DNA of 64,000 nucleotides. Origin: Pseudodesulfovibrio sp. 5S69 (lineage in GTDB: Bacteria; Desulfobacterota; Desulfovibrionia; Desulfovibrionales; Desulfovibrionaceae). Shown piece by piece: positions 56,170 through 64,000 of this stretch (position 1 is the stretch's first letter; each line of letters opens with the position of its first letter). The notes beneath the pieces are model-generated. The model did no database searches. It had not been told where the DNA came from and saw nothing but the letters and a program-made list of their open reading frames with translations. The translations under genes and the position numbers were made by a program. The stretch spans positions 806,001 to 870,000 of the forward strand of contig NZ_CP146609.1 in NCBI RefSeq assembly GCF_037094465.1, read 5' to 3'.

Positions 56170-56753
56170 TTGAGCACCACCTTTGTTAAATAGTCATCCA
56201 CGAGCTTGTCGTGGTCTTCGGCGCTCAGCTTCTCGGCAACGATCTTTTCGGCGGCGGCCACGACCATGTCGGCCATTTCGGCGCGGATGGTCTTGACGGC
56301 GGCCTGCGCTTCGTTGGAAGCGGTGCGCTTCGCCTGGTCGGCCATGGCGGCGGCATCGTTCTTCGCCTTCTCGATGATGGCGGTCTTGATGGCTTCGCCC
56401 TGAGCCTTGGCGTCGTCCAGAATCTGCTGCTTTTCCTGAGCCATGTTGGCGATGCTCGCCTCGACTTCCTTGAGCTTCTTCTCGGCCTCCACCTGACGGG
56501 CCTGCAGGTCGTCCAGATCCTGCTTGATGCCGTCACGGCGTCCGACGAAGAAGTCCTTGATCTTGGAACCCGCGGCCCACCAGATGATCGCGAGGAACAG
56601 CGCCAAGTTGATCAGCCGGAAGATATACCGCTCCAGCTGGTAGTCCGCAATGAACCACCCCTCGAGATGGGGACCGTGCTCACTGGCAAAGGCGACCGCG
56701 GAGATCGCCAGAGCGGTCAGCAGGACCGTAAAAAACAAGTACGTCCGTTTCAA
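56166..56753 (-). CDS. atpF: F1F0 ATP synthase b subunit
   Basis: 195 residues, longer than usual at the N-terminus. A signal-like segment (1-23) precedes the real membrane helix (~47-64, LINLALFLAIIWWAAG), followed by a long charged coiled coil (~70-180). It forms half of the peripheral stalk, with the b' subunit encoded upstream. The extra N-terminal hydrophobic segment, seen in some deltaproteobacteria, may be cleaved. Confidence 0.94.
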
Positions 56754-56773
56754 AGTGGGAACCCTCCTCTTGT

Positions 56774-57196
56774 CTAAGCCTGGCCCAGGATCTTGCCTGT
56801 CGCCTGCTCAGCGTAGTCGTACACGTCCTTGGTCAGTTGCTCCATGGCAACCTTGACCTCGGACTGGATCTCGGCACGGTTGGCCTTGATCAGGCTCGAG
56901 GCTTCCTTGCCGGCTTCGGCCAGCATGGCCTGTTCCTCGGCCACGCCTTCGTCCTTGGCGGCGTTGCGGATCTCTCCGGCTTCCTTGCGCGCCTCGGACA
57001 ACTGGGCCTCGTAGTCGGCCACTTTTTTCTCGGCGCTGGAGTTGAAGCCCTCGATCTTCTCCAGCTGGTCGGACATCAACCCCTTGCGCTTCTTGATGAT
57101 TTCGCGGATCGGACGGATCAGCACGACATTCAGCAAGAAGATCATGACAATGAAGTTCAGACCTTGGATAAAAATTGTTTTGTCAGGTACTACCAT
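56774..57196 (-). CDS. F1F0 ATP synthase b' subunit
   Basis: 140 residues. An N-terminal membrane helix (~8-28, FIQGLNFIVMIFLLNVVLI) and a charged coiled coil match the B/B' family; the RPIREIIKKRK turn follows the helix. It pairs with AtpF, so the peripheral stalk is a b/b' heterodimer as in photosynthetic bacteria. GGGGG lies upstream of the ATG. First gene of the atp operon; atpB and atpE are not in the window. Confidence 0.93.
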   Translation of the reverse strand: MVVPDKTIFIQGLNFIVMIFLLNVVLIRPIREIIKKRKGLMSDQLEKIEGFNSSAEKKVADYEAQLSEARKEAGEIRNAAKDEGVAEEQAMLAEAGKEASSLIKANRAEIQSEVKVAMEQLTKDVYDYAEQATGKILGQA

Positions 57197-57242
57197 ACCA
57201 TATGCCCCCGATGAGGTTGTGAATTTTGGCGCAAAGTCACTG

Positions 57243-57288
57243 GGAATTACCCAATTTCGCGGGTTGTGTCAAAGGCTTTTTGCCTTTG
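57243..57288 (-). promoter_or_regulatory. Candidate promoter and hairpin before the atp operon
   Basis: On the minus strand a perfect TTGACA (57266-57271) lies 17 bases from a weak -10 (TAATTC, 57243-57248). Immediately upstream a caaaggc / gcctttg stem (57270-57288) overlaps it. The arrangement suits a promoter for the atp genes downstream of bactofilin. Confidence 0.4.
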
Positions 57289-57320
57289 AACCTGCGTGAA
57301 TTCAAGCTTTCGAAATCGGT

Positions 57321-57695
57321 CTAGGACGGATCGGAATTCTTGTCCGGCTTTGCACCTGCGGCGGCGTCCAGGCTGCCCATGACGAGTTCGCCTTCGAGCA
57401 CCGCACCTTCCTCGACTACCAGGACCGGAGTCCTGATGTTGCCCTGCAAATTCGCGGTCTTGTGCAGGACGACTTTGTTCTTCGCCTCCACTTCACCCTT
57501 GATCCTGCCGGAGAGCACCAACTGGCCGACCTTGACCTGGCCGTCCACCACGGCGTCCTGACCGATGACCAGCGTTCCTTCGGAAACCACCTCACCCTGG
57601 AAGTTGCCGTCGATGCGCACCGCACCCTGGAAATGCAACTTGCCGTGATAGTTGGTTCCCGCCCCCAAAAACGCATTGATCTCATCTCTGGCCAT
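57321..57695 (-). CDS. Bactofilin
   Basis: 124 residues. A right-handed beta-helix core (FLGAGTNYHGKLHFQGAVRIDGNFQGEVVSEGTLVIGQDAVVDGQVKVG) has the regular glycine/valine repeats of bactofilins (DUF583), with short polar tails. Bactofilins polymerise into filaments that position cell-wall enzymes and help set shape. ATG at 57695 has GGAGC upstream. It ends the mre-rod block, 55 bases after rodA. Confidence 0.95.
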   Translation of the reverse strand: MARDEINAFLGAGTNYHGKLHFQGAVRIDGNFQGEVVSEGTLVIGQDAVVDGQVKVGQLVLSGRIKGEVEAKNKVVLHKTANLQGNIRTPVLVVEEGAVLEGELVMGSLDAAAGAKPDKNSDPS

Positions 57696-57750
57696 GAAAA
57701 CCCGCTCCTGCAAAACCTGGTTGTGAAAAAAGGGGCTTGTTCCGAGTCGA

Positions 57751-58863
57751 TCAGGCCTGTTTGAACAGGAACCGGCGCATCGACACATTGAGCACAAGCC
57801 CGACGAGGCAAAAATTCACCAGGGTGGCGCTGCCCCCGTAACTGATGAACGGAAGCGGTATGCCGACCACTGGCATCAGCCCGAGGACCATACCCGTATT
57901 AATCAGGATTTGCCAGAAAAAATAGAAGAACACACCGGCCGCCAGGTAGGACCCGAACAGGCCTCGCGCGTCCCGGGCGATGACCACCATTTGATAAAGA
58001 AATACGCAGAATAAGGTCAGCAGAATCATGGTTCCGACAAAGCCCCATTCCTCCCCGAAAACGGCCACGGCGAAGTCCGTGTGGCGTTCCGGCAAAAAGC
58101 GGAGCTGGGACTGGGTCCCCTCCAGGAAACCCTTGCCCCAGAACCCGCCGGAGCCGATGGCGATCTCGGACTGGATGATGTGGTAGCCCGCGCCCAGCGG
58201 GTCGGTGGTCGGGTCCAGAAAGGTCATGATGCGCTGCTTCTGGTAGTCGTGGAGGAAGAACCAGGACAGGGGCAGCAGGCAGGGGATGGCCACCAGGCAG
58301 GTCTTGAAGACCCTGGCCGTCACGCCCCGGAACAGGATCATGCCGCCCAGGATCATCAGGATGGACAACCCCGAGCCCAGGTCCGGCTGCTTGATGATCA
58401 GCCCGGCCAGGACCAGGCCCACGCCGAACACGTAGGCCAGGCGAATAAAGTTCAGTGGTTCGCGTTCCCTGGACAATATTCGGGCGCCCACGATGAGGAT
58501 GGCTATCTTGGCCAGCTCCGAGGGCTGGAAGTTCATGAACCCGAGGTCGAGCCAGCGCCGCGCGCCGTAGATGGTCTTGCCCGCGAAAAACACGGCCACG
58601 AGCAGGACCACCGTGGTCCAGAACAGGGGCCAGGCCAGGGTCTTGAGGTGGCGGTAGTCGAAGAACATGAAGACGACCATGCCGAACAGCCCCATGAGCC
58701 CCCAGAGGAGCTGGCGGTGGTAGAAGGGGGCCATGTTCATGCCCTCTTCCAGGCGGGTGCCGCTGGCCGAATAGAGGTTGAGCACGCCGATGAGGAAGAG
58801 GATCACGGCCAGGCCGAAGAGCGGCCAGTTGATATACAAGAGCAGCCTGCGATCAATCGGCAC
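57751..58863 (-). CDS. rodA: Peptidoglycan glycosyltransferase RodA
   Basis: 370 residues, a polytopic membrane protein with about ten helices. Family segments are DLGFMNFQPSELAKIAILI, IIKQPDLGSGLSILMILGGMI and INTGMVLGLMPVVGIPLPFISYGGSATLVNF. RodA makes glycan strands for elongation with the MrdA transpeptidase, whose gene overlaps its start by 11 bases. Confidence 0.96.
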   Translation of the reverse strand: MPIDRRLLLYINWPLFGLAVILFLIGVLNLYSASGTRLEEGMNMAPFYHRQLLWGLMGLFGMVVFMFFDYRHLKTLAWPLFWTTVVLLVAVFFAGKTIYGARRWLDLGFMNFQPSELAKIAILIVGARILSREREPLNFIRLAYVFGVGLVLAGLIIKQPDLGSGLSILMILGGMILFRGVTARVFKTCLVAIPCLLPLSWFFLHDYQKQRIMTFLDPTTDPLGAGYHIIQSEIAIGSGGFWGKGFLEGTQSQLRFLPERHTDFAVAVFGEEWGFVGTMILLTLFCVFLYQMVVIARDARGLFGSYLAAGVFFYFFWQILINTGMVLGLMPVVGIPLPFISYGGSATLVNFCLVGLVLNVSMRRFLFKQA

Positions 58864-60727
58864 GGCGCTTCTCCTTGTGCTTGAGGGACAGGGCGCGAAC
58901 GGCCCGGGCCTTGGCCTTCCGTTCCTCGGGGTTGGGGGTGACCTTGCCTTCGAAGAGATAGTCGATGACCGCCTTGACGATGGGCCCGGCCCCGGACCCG
59001 CCGTGCAGGCCGTGCTCCACCAGGCAGGCGATGGCGAAGCGGTGCCCGTCCTTCTCGGCGATGGCCGCCATCCAGGCGTGGTCGCGGAACCTGTAGGGGA
59101 TCTGGTCGTCCTTGAGCTCTTTGAGTTCGTCGGTCAGCCGGACCACCTGGGCCGTGCCGGTCTTGCCGCCCACGACCACGCCCTTGGTGCGGATGCGGCG
59201 GCAGGTGCCGTGCGGGGTCTCCACCGTGTCGACCAGGGCCTGGCGGAGCAGTTCGATCTGGTCGGGGCGCAGGGGGATGTCCGCCTGGACCACGGTTTTC
59301 TCGTCTTTGAGCAGCAGGGGCTTGAGCAGCCTGCCGCCGTTGGCGATGCCCGCGAAGAAGCGGACCACCTGGAGGGGCGTGACCAGGGTGAAGCCCTGGC
59401 CGATGGCCATGTTCAGGTTGTCGCCGCCCTGCCAGGACTCGCCGAACCGTTTGAGCTTCCACTCGCGGGTGGGAATGTTGCCCGCTTTTTCGTGGGGCAG
59501 GCGGATGCCGGTCTTCTCGCCGAAGCCCACGGCCTTGGCGAACTCGCTCATGCGGTCCACGGTGAGCTTCTTGCCGAGCTTGTAGAAATAGACGTCGCAG
59601 GATTCCACCAGGGCGCGGTTCATGTCCACCTTGCCGTGACCGCCCCGCCGCCAGCAGCGGAAGATGCGGCGCCCGAGTTTGACGAATCCGGGGCAGAACA
59701 CGGTCTCGTTGGGGGCGATCATGCCGTAGTGCAGCCCGGCCCCGGCGACTACGTGCTTGAAGATGGAGCCCGGCGGGTAGACCGACTGGATGACCCGGTT
59801 CTGCATGGGGTGCAGGGGGTTGTCCCGGAGCTTGGCCCACTGCTTGGAGCTCAGGCCCGAGGAAAAGTCGTTGGAGTCGTAGGACGGGGCCGTGGCCAGG
59901 GCCCAGAGCTGGCCGGTGTCGGCGTCCATGACGGCCACGCCGCCTGCCTCCTCGGCGAGCCAGTCCATGCACAGCTTCTGCAACCCCAGGTCGATGGACA
60001 GGGATATCTCGTGCCCGGCCTGGGGGTGCCTGAGGACCCGCTCCTTGAGCCGCCTGCCGTTGACGTCCACCTGGTACTGGGCCAGCCCCTTGCTGCCGCG
60101 CATGCGGTCCTCAAGCATGAGCTCGATGCCCTGCTTGCCCACGTAGTCGCCCAGCGCCAGGTCGGGCCGCCTGGCCATGTCCTCCTCGTCCGCCTCGGCC
60201 ACGTAGCCGAGCACGTGGGCGAGCAAGGTGCCGTAGCGATACAGCCTGCGCGGCCGGAACTGGATCTCCAGGCCGGGCCAGCGCAGCTTGTTGGTCTCGA
60301 CCAGGGCCAGTTGGGCGAAGGTCAGGTCCGGGACGATGATCAGCGGCTCGAACGGTTTCACCCGCTTGCGGTTCTTGTTGTACAGGGTTTTGAGCTCGAA
60401 GTAGTCCTTGCCGGTCCAGGCCGCGATCTGGTGGACCAGGCGGTCCACGTCCGGGCAGTCCTCGCGGATGATGCCGAGCGCGTAGGCGGGCTCGTTCACG
60501 GCCAGCAGGTCGCCGTTGCGGTCGCGGATGAGCCCGCGCGGCGAGGGGATGGACTCCTGGCGGAGCTGGTTTTCCAGGGCCTTGGCCTGGTACTCCTCGC
60601 TGCGGTGGATCTGGAGATACCACAGGCGGATGGCGAACAGGCAGAAGAGCCCCAGGATGAGCGCCTGGAGCAGGATCAGGCCCGAGCGGGGGGCCTGTTG
60701 TTCGGATTCGTTATAAAGGTCTGACAT
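58853..60727 (-). CDS. mrdA: Penicillin-binding protein 2 (elongation transpeptidase)
   Basis: 624 residues. A membrane anchor (~18-38) leads to a pedestal domain (~60-240) and the transpeptidase domain. Active-site motifs: SxxK as SIFK (Ser ~320) in YPPGSIFKHV, SxN-like SCD in LVESCDVYFYKLG, and KTGTAQ (~520). It cross-links peptidoglycan during side-wall growth, working with RodA and MreBCD. It overlaps the MreD stop by 17 bases, so the block is translationally coupled. Confidence 0.96.
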   Translation of the reverse strand: MSDLYNESEQQAPRSGLILLQALILGLFCLFAIRLWYLQIHRSEEYQAKALENQLRQESIPSPRGLIRDRNGDLLAVNEPAYALGIIREDCPDVDRLVHQIAAWTGKDYFELKTLYNKNRKRVKPFEPLIIVPDLTFAQLALVETNKLRWPGLEIQFRPRRLYRYGTLLAHVLGYVAEADEEDMARRPDLALGDYVGKQGIELMLEDRMRGSKGLAQYQVDVNGRRLKERVLRHPQAGHEISLSIDLGLQKLCMDWLAEEAGGVAVMDADTGQLWALATAPSYDSNDFSSGLSSKQWAKLRDNPLHPMQNRVIQSVYPPGSIFKHVVAGAGLHYGMIAPNETVFCPGFVKLGRRIFRCWRRGGHGKVDMNRALVESCDVYFYKLGKKLTVDRMSEFAKAVGFGEKTGIRLPHEKAGNIPTREWKLKRFGESWQGGDNLNMAIGQGFTLVTPLQVVRFFAGIANGGRLLKPLLLKDEKTVVQADIPLRPDQIELLRQALVDTVETPHGTCRRIRTKGVVVGGKTGTAQVVRLTDELKELKDDQIPYRFRDHAWMAAIAEKDGHRFAIACLVEHGLHGGSGAGPIVKAVIDYLFEGKVTPNPEERKAKARAVRALSLKHKEKRRAD

Positions 60728-61196
60728 CCTGCCGCAACCTCGCGGGGAAGAAGTGGTCCGCCAAAAACCAGATCACGGGGAAGACCACGGCCTGGATCGC
60801 GCCCTGGATCAGGATGGGGCGCATGGGTACCTCCAGGTTGGCCAGGGAGGACAGGCCGTAGATCAGGGCCGGATGGAGCGCACCCATCCACAGGCCGAGC
60901 AGGGCCATGAACAGGTAGGAGCGGGCCTCGAAGAGCCAGCGCCCGGCAAAGAAGGCGGCGGCCAGCAGCCCGTACCAGGCCAGGCCGTAGCCGAAGGGCA
61001 GGTTGCCCGTGCCCTCGATCAGCAGAATCCAGATCACGGCCAGCACCGAGGTGCGCTGCCCGTTCTCCTCCTGGAGGGAGACGATCAGGGCCGGGGCGAA
61101 GACGTCGATGCCCGGCACTGTCCGCTGGGCCCATACGCCGAAGACGGTGTAGGCACCCCACCAGAGCACGGCCAGGGCGCTATTGGTCGGCAGCAC
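60711..61196 (-). CDS. mreD: Rod shape-determining protein MreD-like
   Basis: 161 residues with four to five hydrophobic helices (PALIVSLQEENG near the start, then LPFGYGLAWYGLLAAAFFAG). Sequence identity to MreD is weak, as usual for this protein, so the call rests mainly on size, topology and its place between mreC and mrdA. It overlaps the mreC stop by 17 bases. Confidence 0.82.
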   Translation of the reverse strand: MLPTNSALAVLWWGAYTVFGVWAQRTVPGIDVFAPALIVSLQEENGQRTSVLAVIWILLIEGTGNLPFGYGLAWYGLLAAAFFAGRWLFEARSYLFMALLGLWMGALHPALIYGLSSLANLEVPMRPILIQGAIQAVVFPVIWFLADHFFPARLRQDVRPL

Positions 61197-62097
61197 CGCT
61201 TGCCTCCTCCTTCCCGGATTCGGGCCTGGCCGGGGCTTCGGGCGCGGCCGTATCGCCGGTCCCGGCCTCCACGGCGGCCTCAGGCTCGCGGCTGAGGAGC
61301 AGGACCTCTTCGAGTCCGGCCACGTCCACCAGGGGCTCGGCCTGGACCGTCAGGAACAGGGAAATGTCGGACCGCCTGATCTTGGTCACCCTGGCCACGG
61401 GCAGTCCCTTGGGGTAGATGCCGGACAGCCCGGAGGAGAGCAGCAGCTCGCCGGGATCCACGGGCGCGTTCTGGTTGACGTAGCGCAGTTGCAGCGGCTC
61501 GCCGTACCCTTGGCCCGAGAGCATGCCGGGCGAGCGGTTGTTGGCCCCGATGACCGCGATGCGGGAGTTGGGGTCGGTCAGGAGCAGGACCGTGGAGGTG
61601 GCCGCGCCCGAACGCAGGATGCGCCCGACCAGCCCCTGGAGGGAGGCCACGGGCATGTCGTCGGTCACGCCGGACGCCTTGCCCTTGTCCACGACCACGG
61701 TGTCGAGCGCGCCCGCCGGGCCCATGCGCTGGCCGATGACCCGGGCCCCGGAAAAGGTCCACTTCTCGGGGGCGCGGAAGCCGAGCAGGGCTTCCAGGCG
61801 GGCGGCGGACCGGGCCTGCGCGCCCATGAGCATGTTGGTCCGCCGCAGGTCGGCGGCCTCGGCCCGGAGCGCGTCGTTGTCCTGCTTCAGTCCCACCAGG
61901 TAGATGTAGCGGTGCCAGAAGCCGGAGACCTGCTCCGCGACCCAGATGCCGGGCTTGAGGATGATGCCGGAGATGTCCAGCCCGGTGTGGGAGGACAGGG
62001 CGTCCAGGTGGCCGGTGCGCAGGTTCCAGGTGAACAGGGACAGGTACACGAAAAGACAGGCCACGATGAGGATGGCGATCTTCTTGAGTCCTCTCAT
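61180..62097 (-). CDS. mreC: Rod shape-determining protein MreC
   Basis: 305 residues. A single N-terminal membrane helix (~6-24), a coiled coil (~70-105, NDALRAEAADLRRTN) and a beta-rich periplasmic core (VVDKGKASGVTDDMPVAS, LQGLVGRI, LLLTDPNSRIAV, YPKGLPVARVTKI) are typical. The last ~35 residues are a Pro/Ala/Glu tail. MreC links MreB filaments to PBP2. Confidence 0.95.
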   Translation of the reverse strand: MRGLKKIAILIVACLFVYLSLFTWNLRTGHLDALSSHTGLDISGIILKPGIWVAEQVSGFWHRYIYLVGLKQDNDALRAEAADLRRTNMLMGAQARSAARLEALLGFRAPEKWTFSGARVIGQRMGPAGALDTVVVDKGKASGVTDDMPVASLQGLVGRILRSGAATSTVLLLTDPNSRIAVIGANNRSPGMLSGQGYGEPLQLRYVNQNAPVDPGELLLSSGLSGIYPKGLPVARVTKIRRSDISLFLTVQAEPLVDVAGLEEVLLLSREPEAAVEAGTGDTAAPEAPARPESGKEEASGAADQ

Positions 62098-62119
62098 GCG
62101 TCCTTCCCCGCAAACTTAT

Positions 62120-62159
62120 GAAAGCGCACAATTGCGGCTTCGGGCAATCGTGCGCTTTC
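62120..62159 (-). terminator. Hairpin between mreB and mreC
   Basis: Arms gaaagcgcacaattgc and gcaatcgtgcgctttc form a 16-bp stem with one mismatch and an 8-base loop. It has no long T-run on the minus strand, so partial termination or RNA processing is more likely than a full stop, giving more mreB than mreC mRNA. Confidence 0.5.
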
Positions 62160-62188
62160 GGATAACCGTTGTTTGGCCATATCGTCCG

Positions 62189-63411
<1,223 letters not shown>

Positions 63412-64000
63412 ATGGTCCGCATCCATCGACTGTCCGCCTACCTCCGCCGACGGTTCGGCGAACGGGTCCAGAAGATCCCCCTGGACGCCGGTTTTTCATG
63501 CCCCAACCGGGACGGAACCCTGTCCCGGGAAGGGTGCGTGTTCTGCAACCCGCAGGGCTCGGGGTCGGGCCTGCTCCGCCGGGGACTATCCATACGGGAA
63601 CAATGGGATTTCTGGCGTGACATTCATGTGAAGAAACACGGTCTGTCCCGATTTACCGCCTATCTCCAATCCTATTCCAACACCCACGGGCCGGCCGCCA
63701 AACTGGCCGCCGCCCTGGACGGACTCGGCTCCCTGCCCGGCCTGACCTGCCTGGCGCTCGGCACCCGGCCCGACTGCCTGGACGAGGAAAAGCTCGACCT
63801 GCTCGCCGCAAGCCGCGAACGGCTCGGCCTGGCCGAGGTCTTTCTGGAGCTCGGCCTGCAATCGGCCAGCGACGCGACGCTTGCTCACATCAACCGGGGC
63901 CACGACGCCGCCGCGTTCGCCGGGGCCGCGCGGGCCGCCGCCGAGCGCGGACTGACCGTGGTGGCCCACGTCATGGCCGGGTTGCCCGCGCCGGACGGCC
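63412..64000 (+). CDS. Radical SAM protein, YhcC/TIGR01212 type, N-terminal part
   Basis: The frame is open from ATG at 63412 to the window end (about 196 residues). It reads KIPLDAGFSCPNRDGTLSREGCVFCN, whose Cys-x...-Cys-x2-Cys arrangement ligates the radical-SAM 4Fe-4S cluster, and later ALGTRPDCLDEEKL and VFLELGLQSASDATL, also family-typical. The exact reaction is unknown. An in-frame TAA lies just upstream; no strong ribosome site is seen, so the start is provisional. The gene is divergent from mreB. Confidence 0.88.
   Translation, partial: MVRIHRLSAYLRRRFGERVQKIPLDAGFSCPNRDGTLSREGCVFCNPQGSGSGLLRRGLSIREQWDFWRDIHVKKHGLSRFTAYLQSYSNTHGPAAKLAAALDGLGSLPGLTCLALGTRPDCLDEEKLDLLAASRERLGLAEVFLELGLQSASDATLAHINRGHDAAAFAGAARAAAERGLTVVAHVMAGLPAPDG

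Noticed and set aside
57270..57288. caaaggc / gcctttg stem as a terminator for bactofilin.
   Set aside because: No T-run follows on the minus strand, so it does not fit a rho-independent terminator.

Overview
The window is chromosomal DNA from a GC-rich Gram-negative bacterium, most likely a sulfate-reducing deltaproteobacterium of the Desulfovibrionaceae (Pseudodesulfovibrio- or Desulfovibrio-like). This placement is inferred from the gene mix: a sigma-54 activator, many PAS histidine kinases and HD-GYP/HDOD response regulators, an F-type ATP synthase operon with both b and b' but no a or c subunit, an mre/rod/bactofilin block, and a hydantoinase plus deacetylase pair. No rRNA gene or CRISPR array is present. 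One tRNA gene, tRNA-Arg(UCU), is seen.

Layout. 1-5.4 kb: end of a TauE/SafE permease, a sigma-54 activator, a convergent chemoreceptor, then a scar of mobile DNA made of a haemagglutinin-like fragment and a truncated tyrosine integrase beside tRNA-Arg. 5.4-12.1 kb: YjbQ, spermidine synthesis (speD-speE), a pyrimidine-dimer glycosylase, an unknown protein, then rpsA-sppA. 12.2-19.1 kb: mostly minus-strand genes, namely a CHASE/PAS kinase, a zinc phospholipase, AraC and cupin, HD-GYP with GrpB, and an NmrA-like reductase. 19.3-22.4 kb: hydantoinase/oxoprolinase and a histone-deacetylase-like enzyme. 22.4-30.3 kb: a minus-strand run of eleven genes (PepSY protein, ABC exporter, secreted protein, phosphatase, cysteine-cluster protein, DedA, OmpR-type two-component system, MFS). 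30.4-37.7 kb: flavoprotein, nitroreductase, HxlR, a lone Hpt, phoU-pstB with tandem candidate Pho boxes, AMIN protein, glycosyltransferase with a frameshifted Hpt, secreted acetolactate decarboxylase and cheD.

37.9-45.2 kb: a PAS kinase facing three response regulators (HD-GYP, degenerate HD-GYP, HDOD), then an MFS transporter. 45.2-49.3 kb: DUF523, a YgjP-like metalloprotease, ArsR, a flavoprotein, a small unknown gene and a GT9 glycosyltransferase. 49.3-51.2 kb: a clearly AT-rich two-gene insert (SAMHD1/dGTPase-like HD phosphohydrolase plus a YwgA/DUF4065-like partner) with its own terminator. This is the best candidate for an undescribed, possibly anti-phage, system. 51.3-57.2 kb: the ATP synthase operon. 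57.3-63.2 kb: bactofilin, rodA, mrdA, mreD, mreC and mreB, the cell-shape machinery. The window ends in the start of a radical SAM gene of the YhcC type.

Intergenic DNA holds several long perfect palindromes acting as terminators, and a dispersed repeat family present at 7.7-7.9 kb and 47.7-47.9 kb. Product names come from motifs read in the translations; no database search was run.
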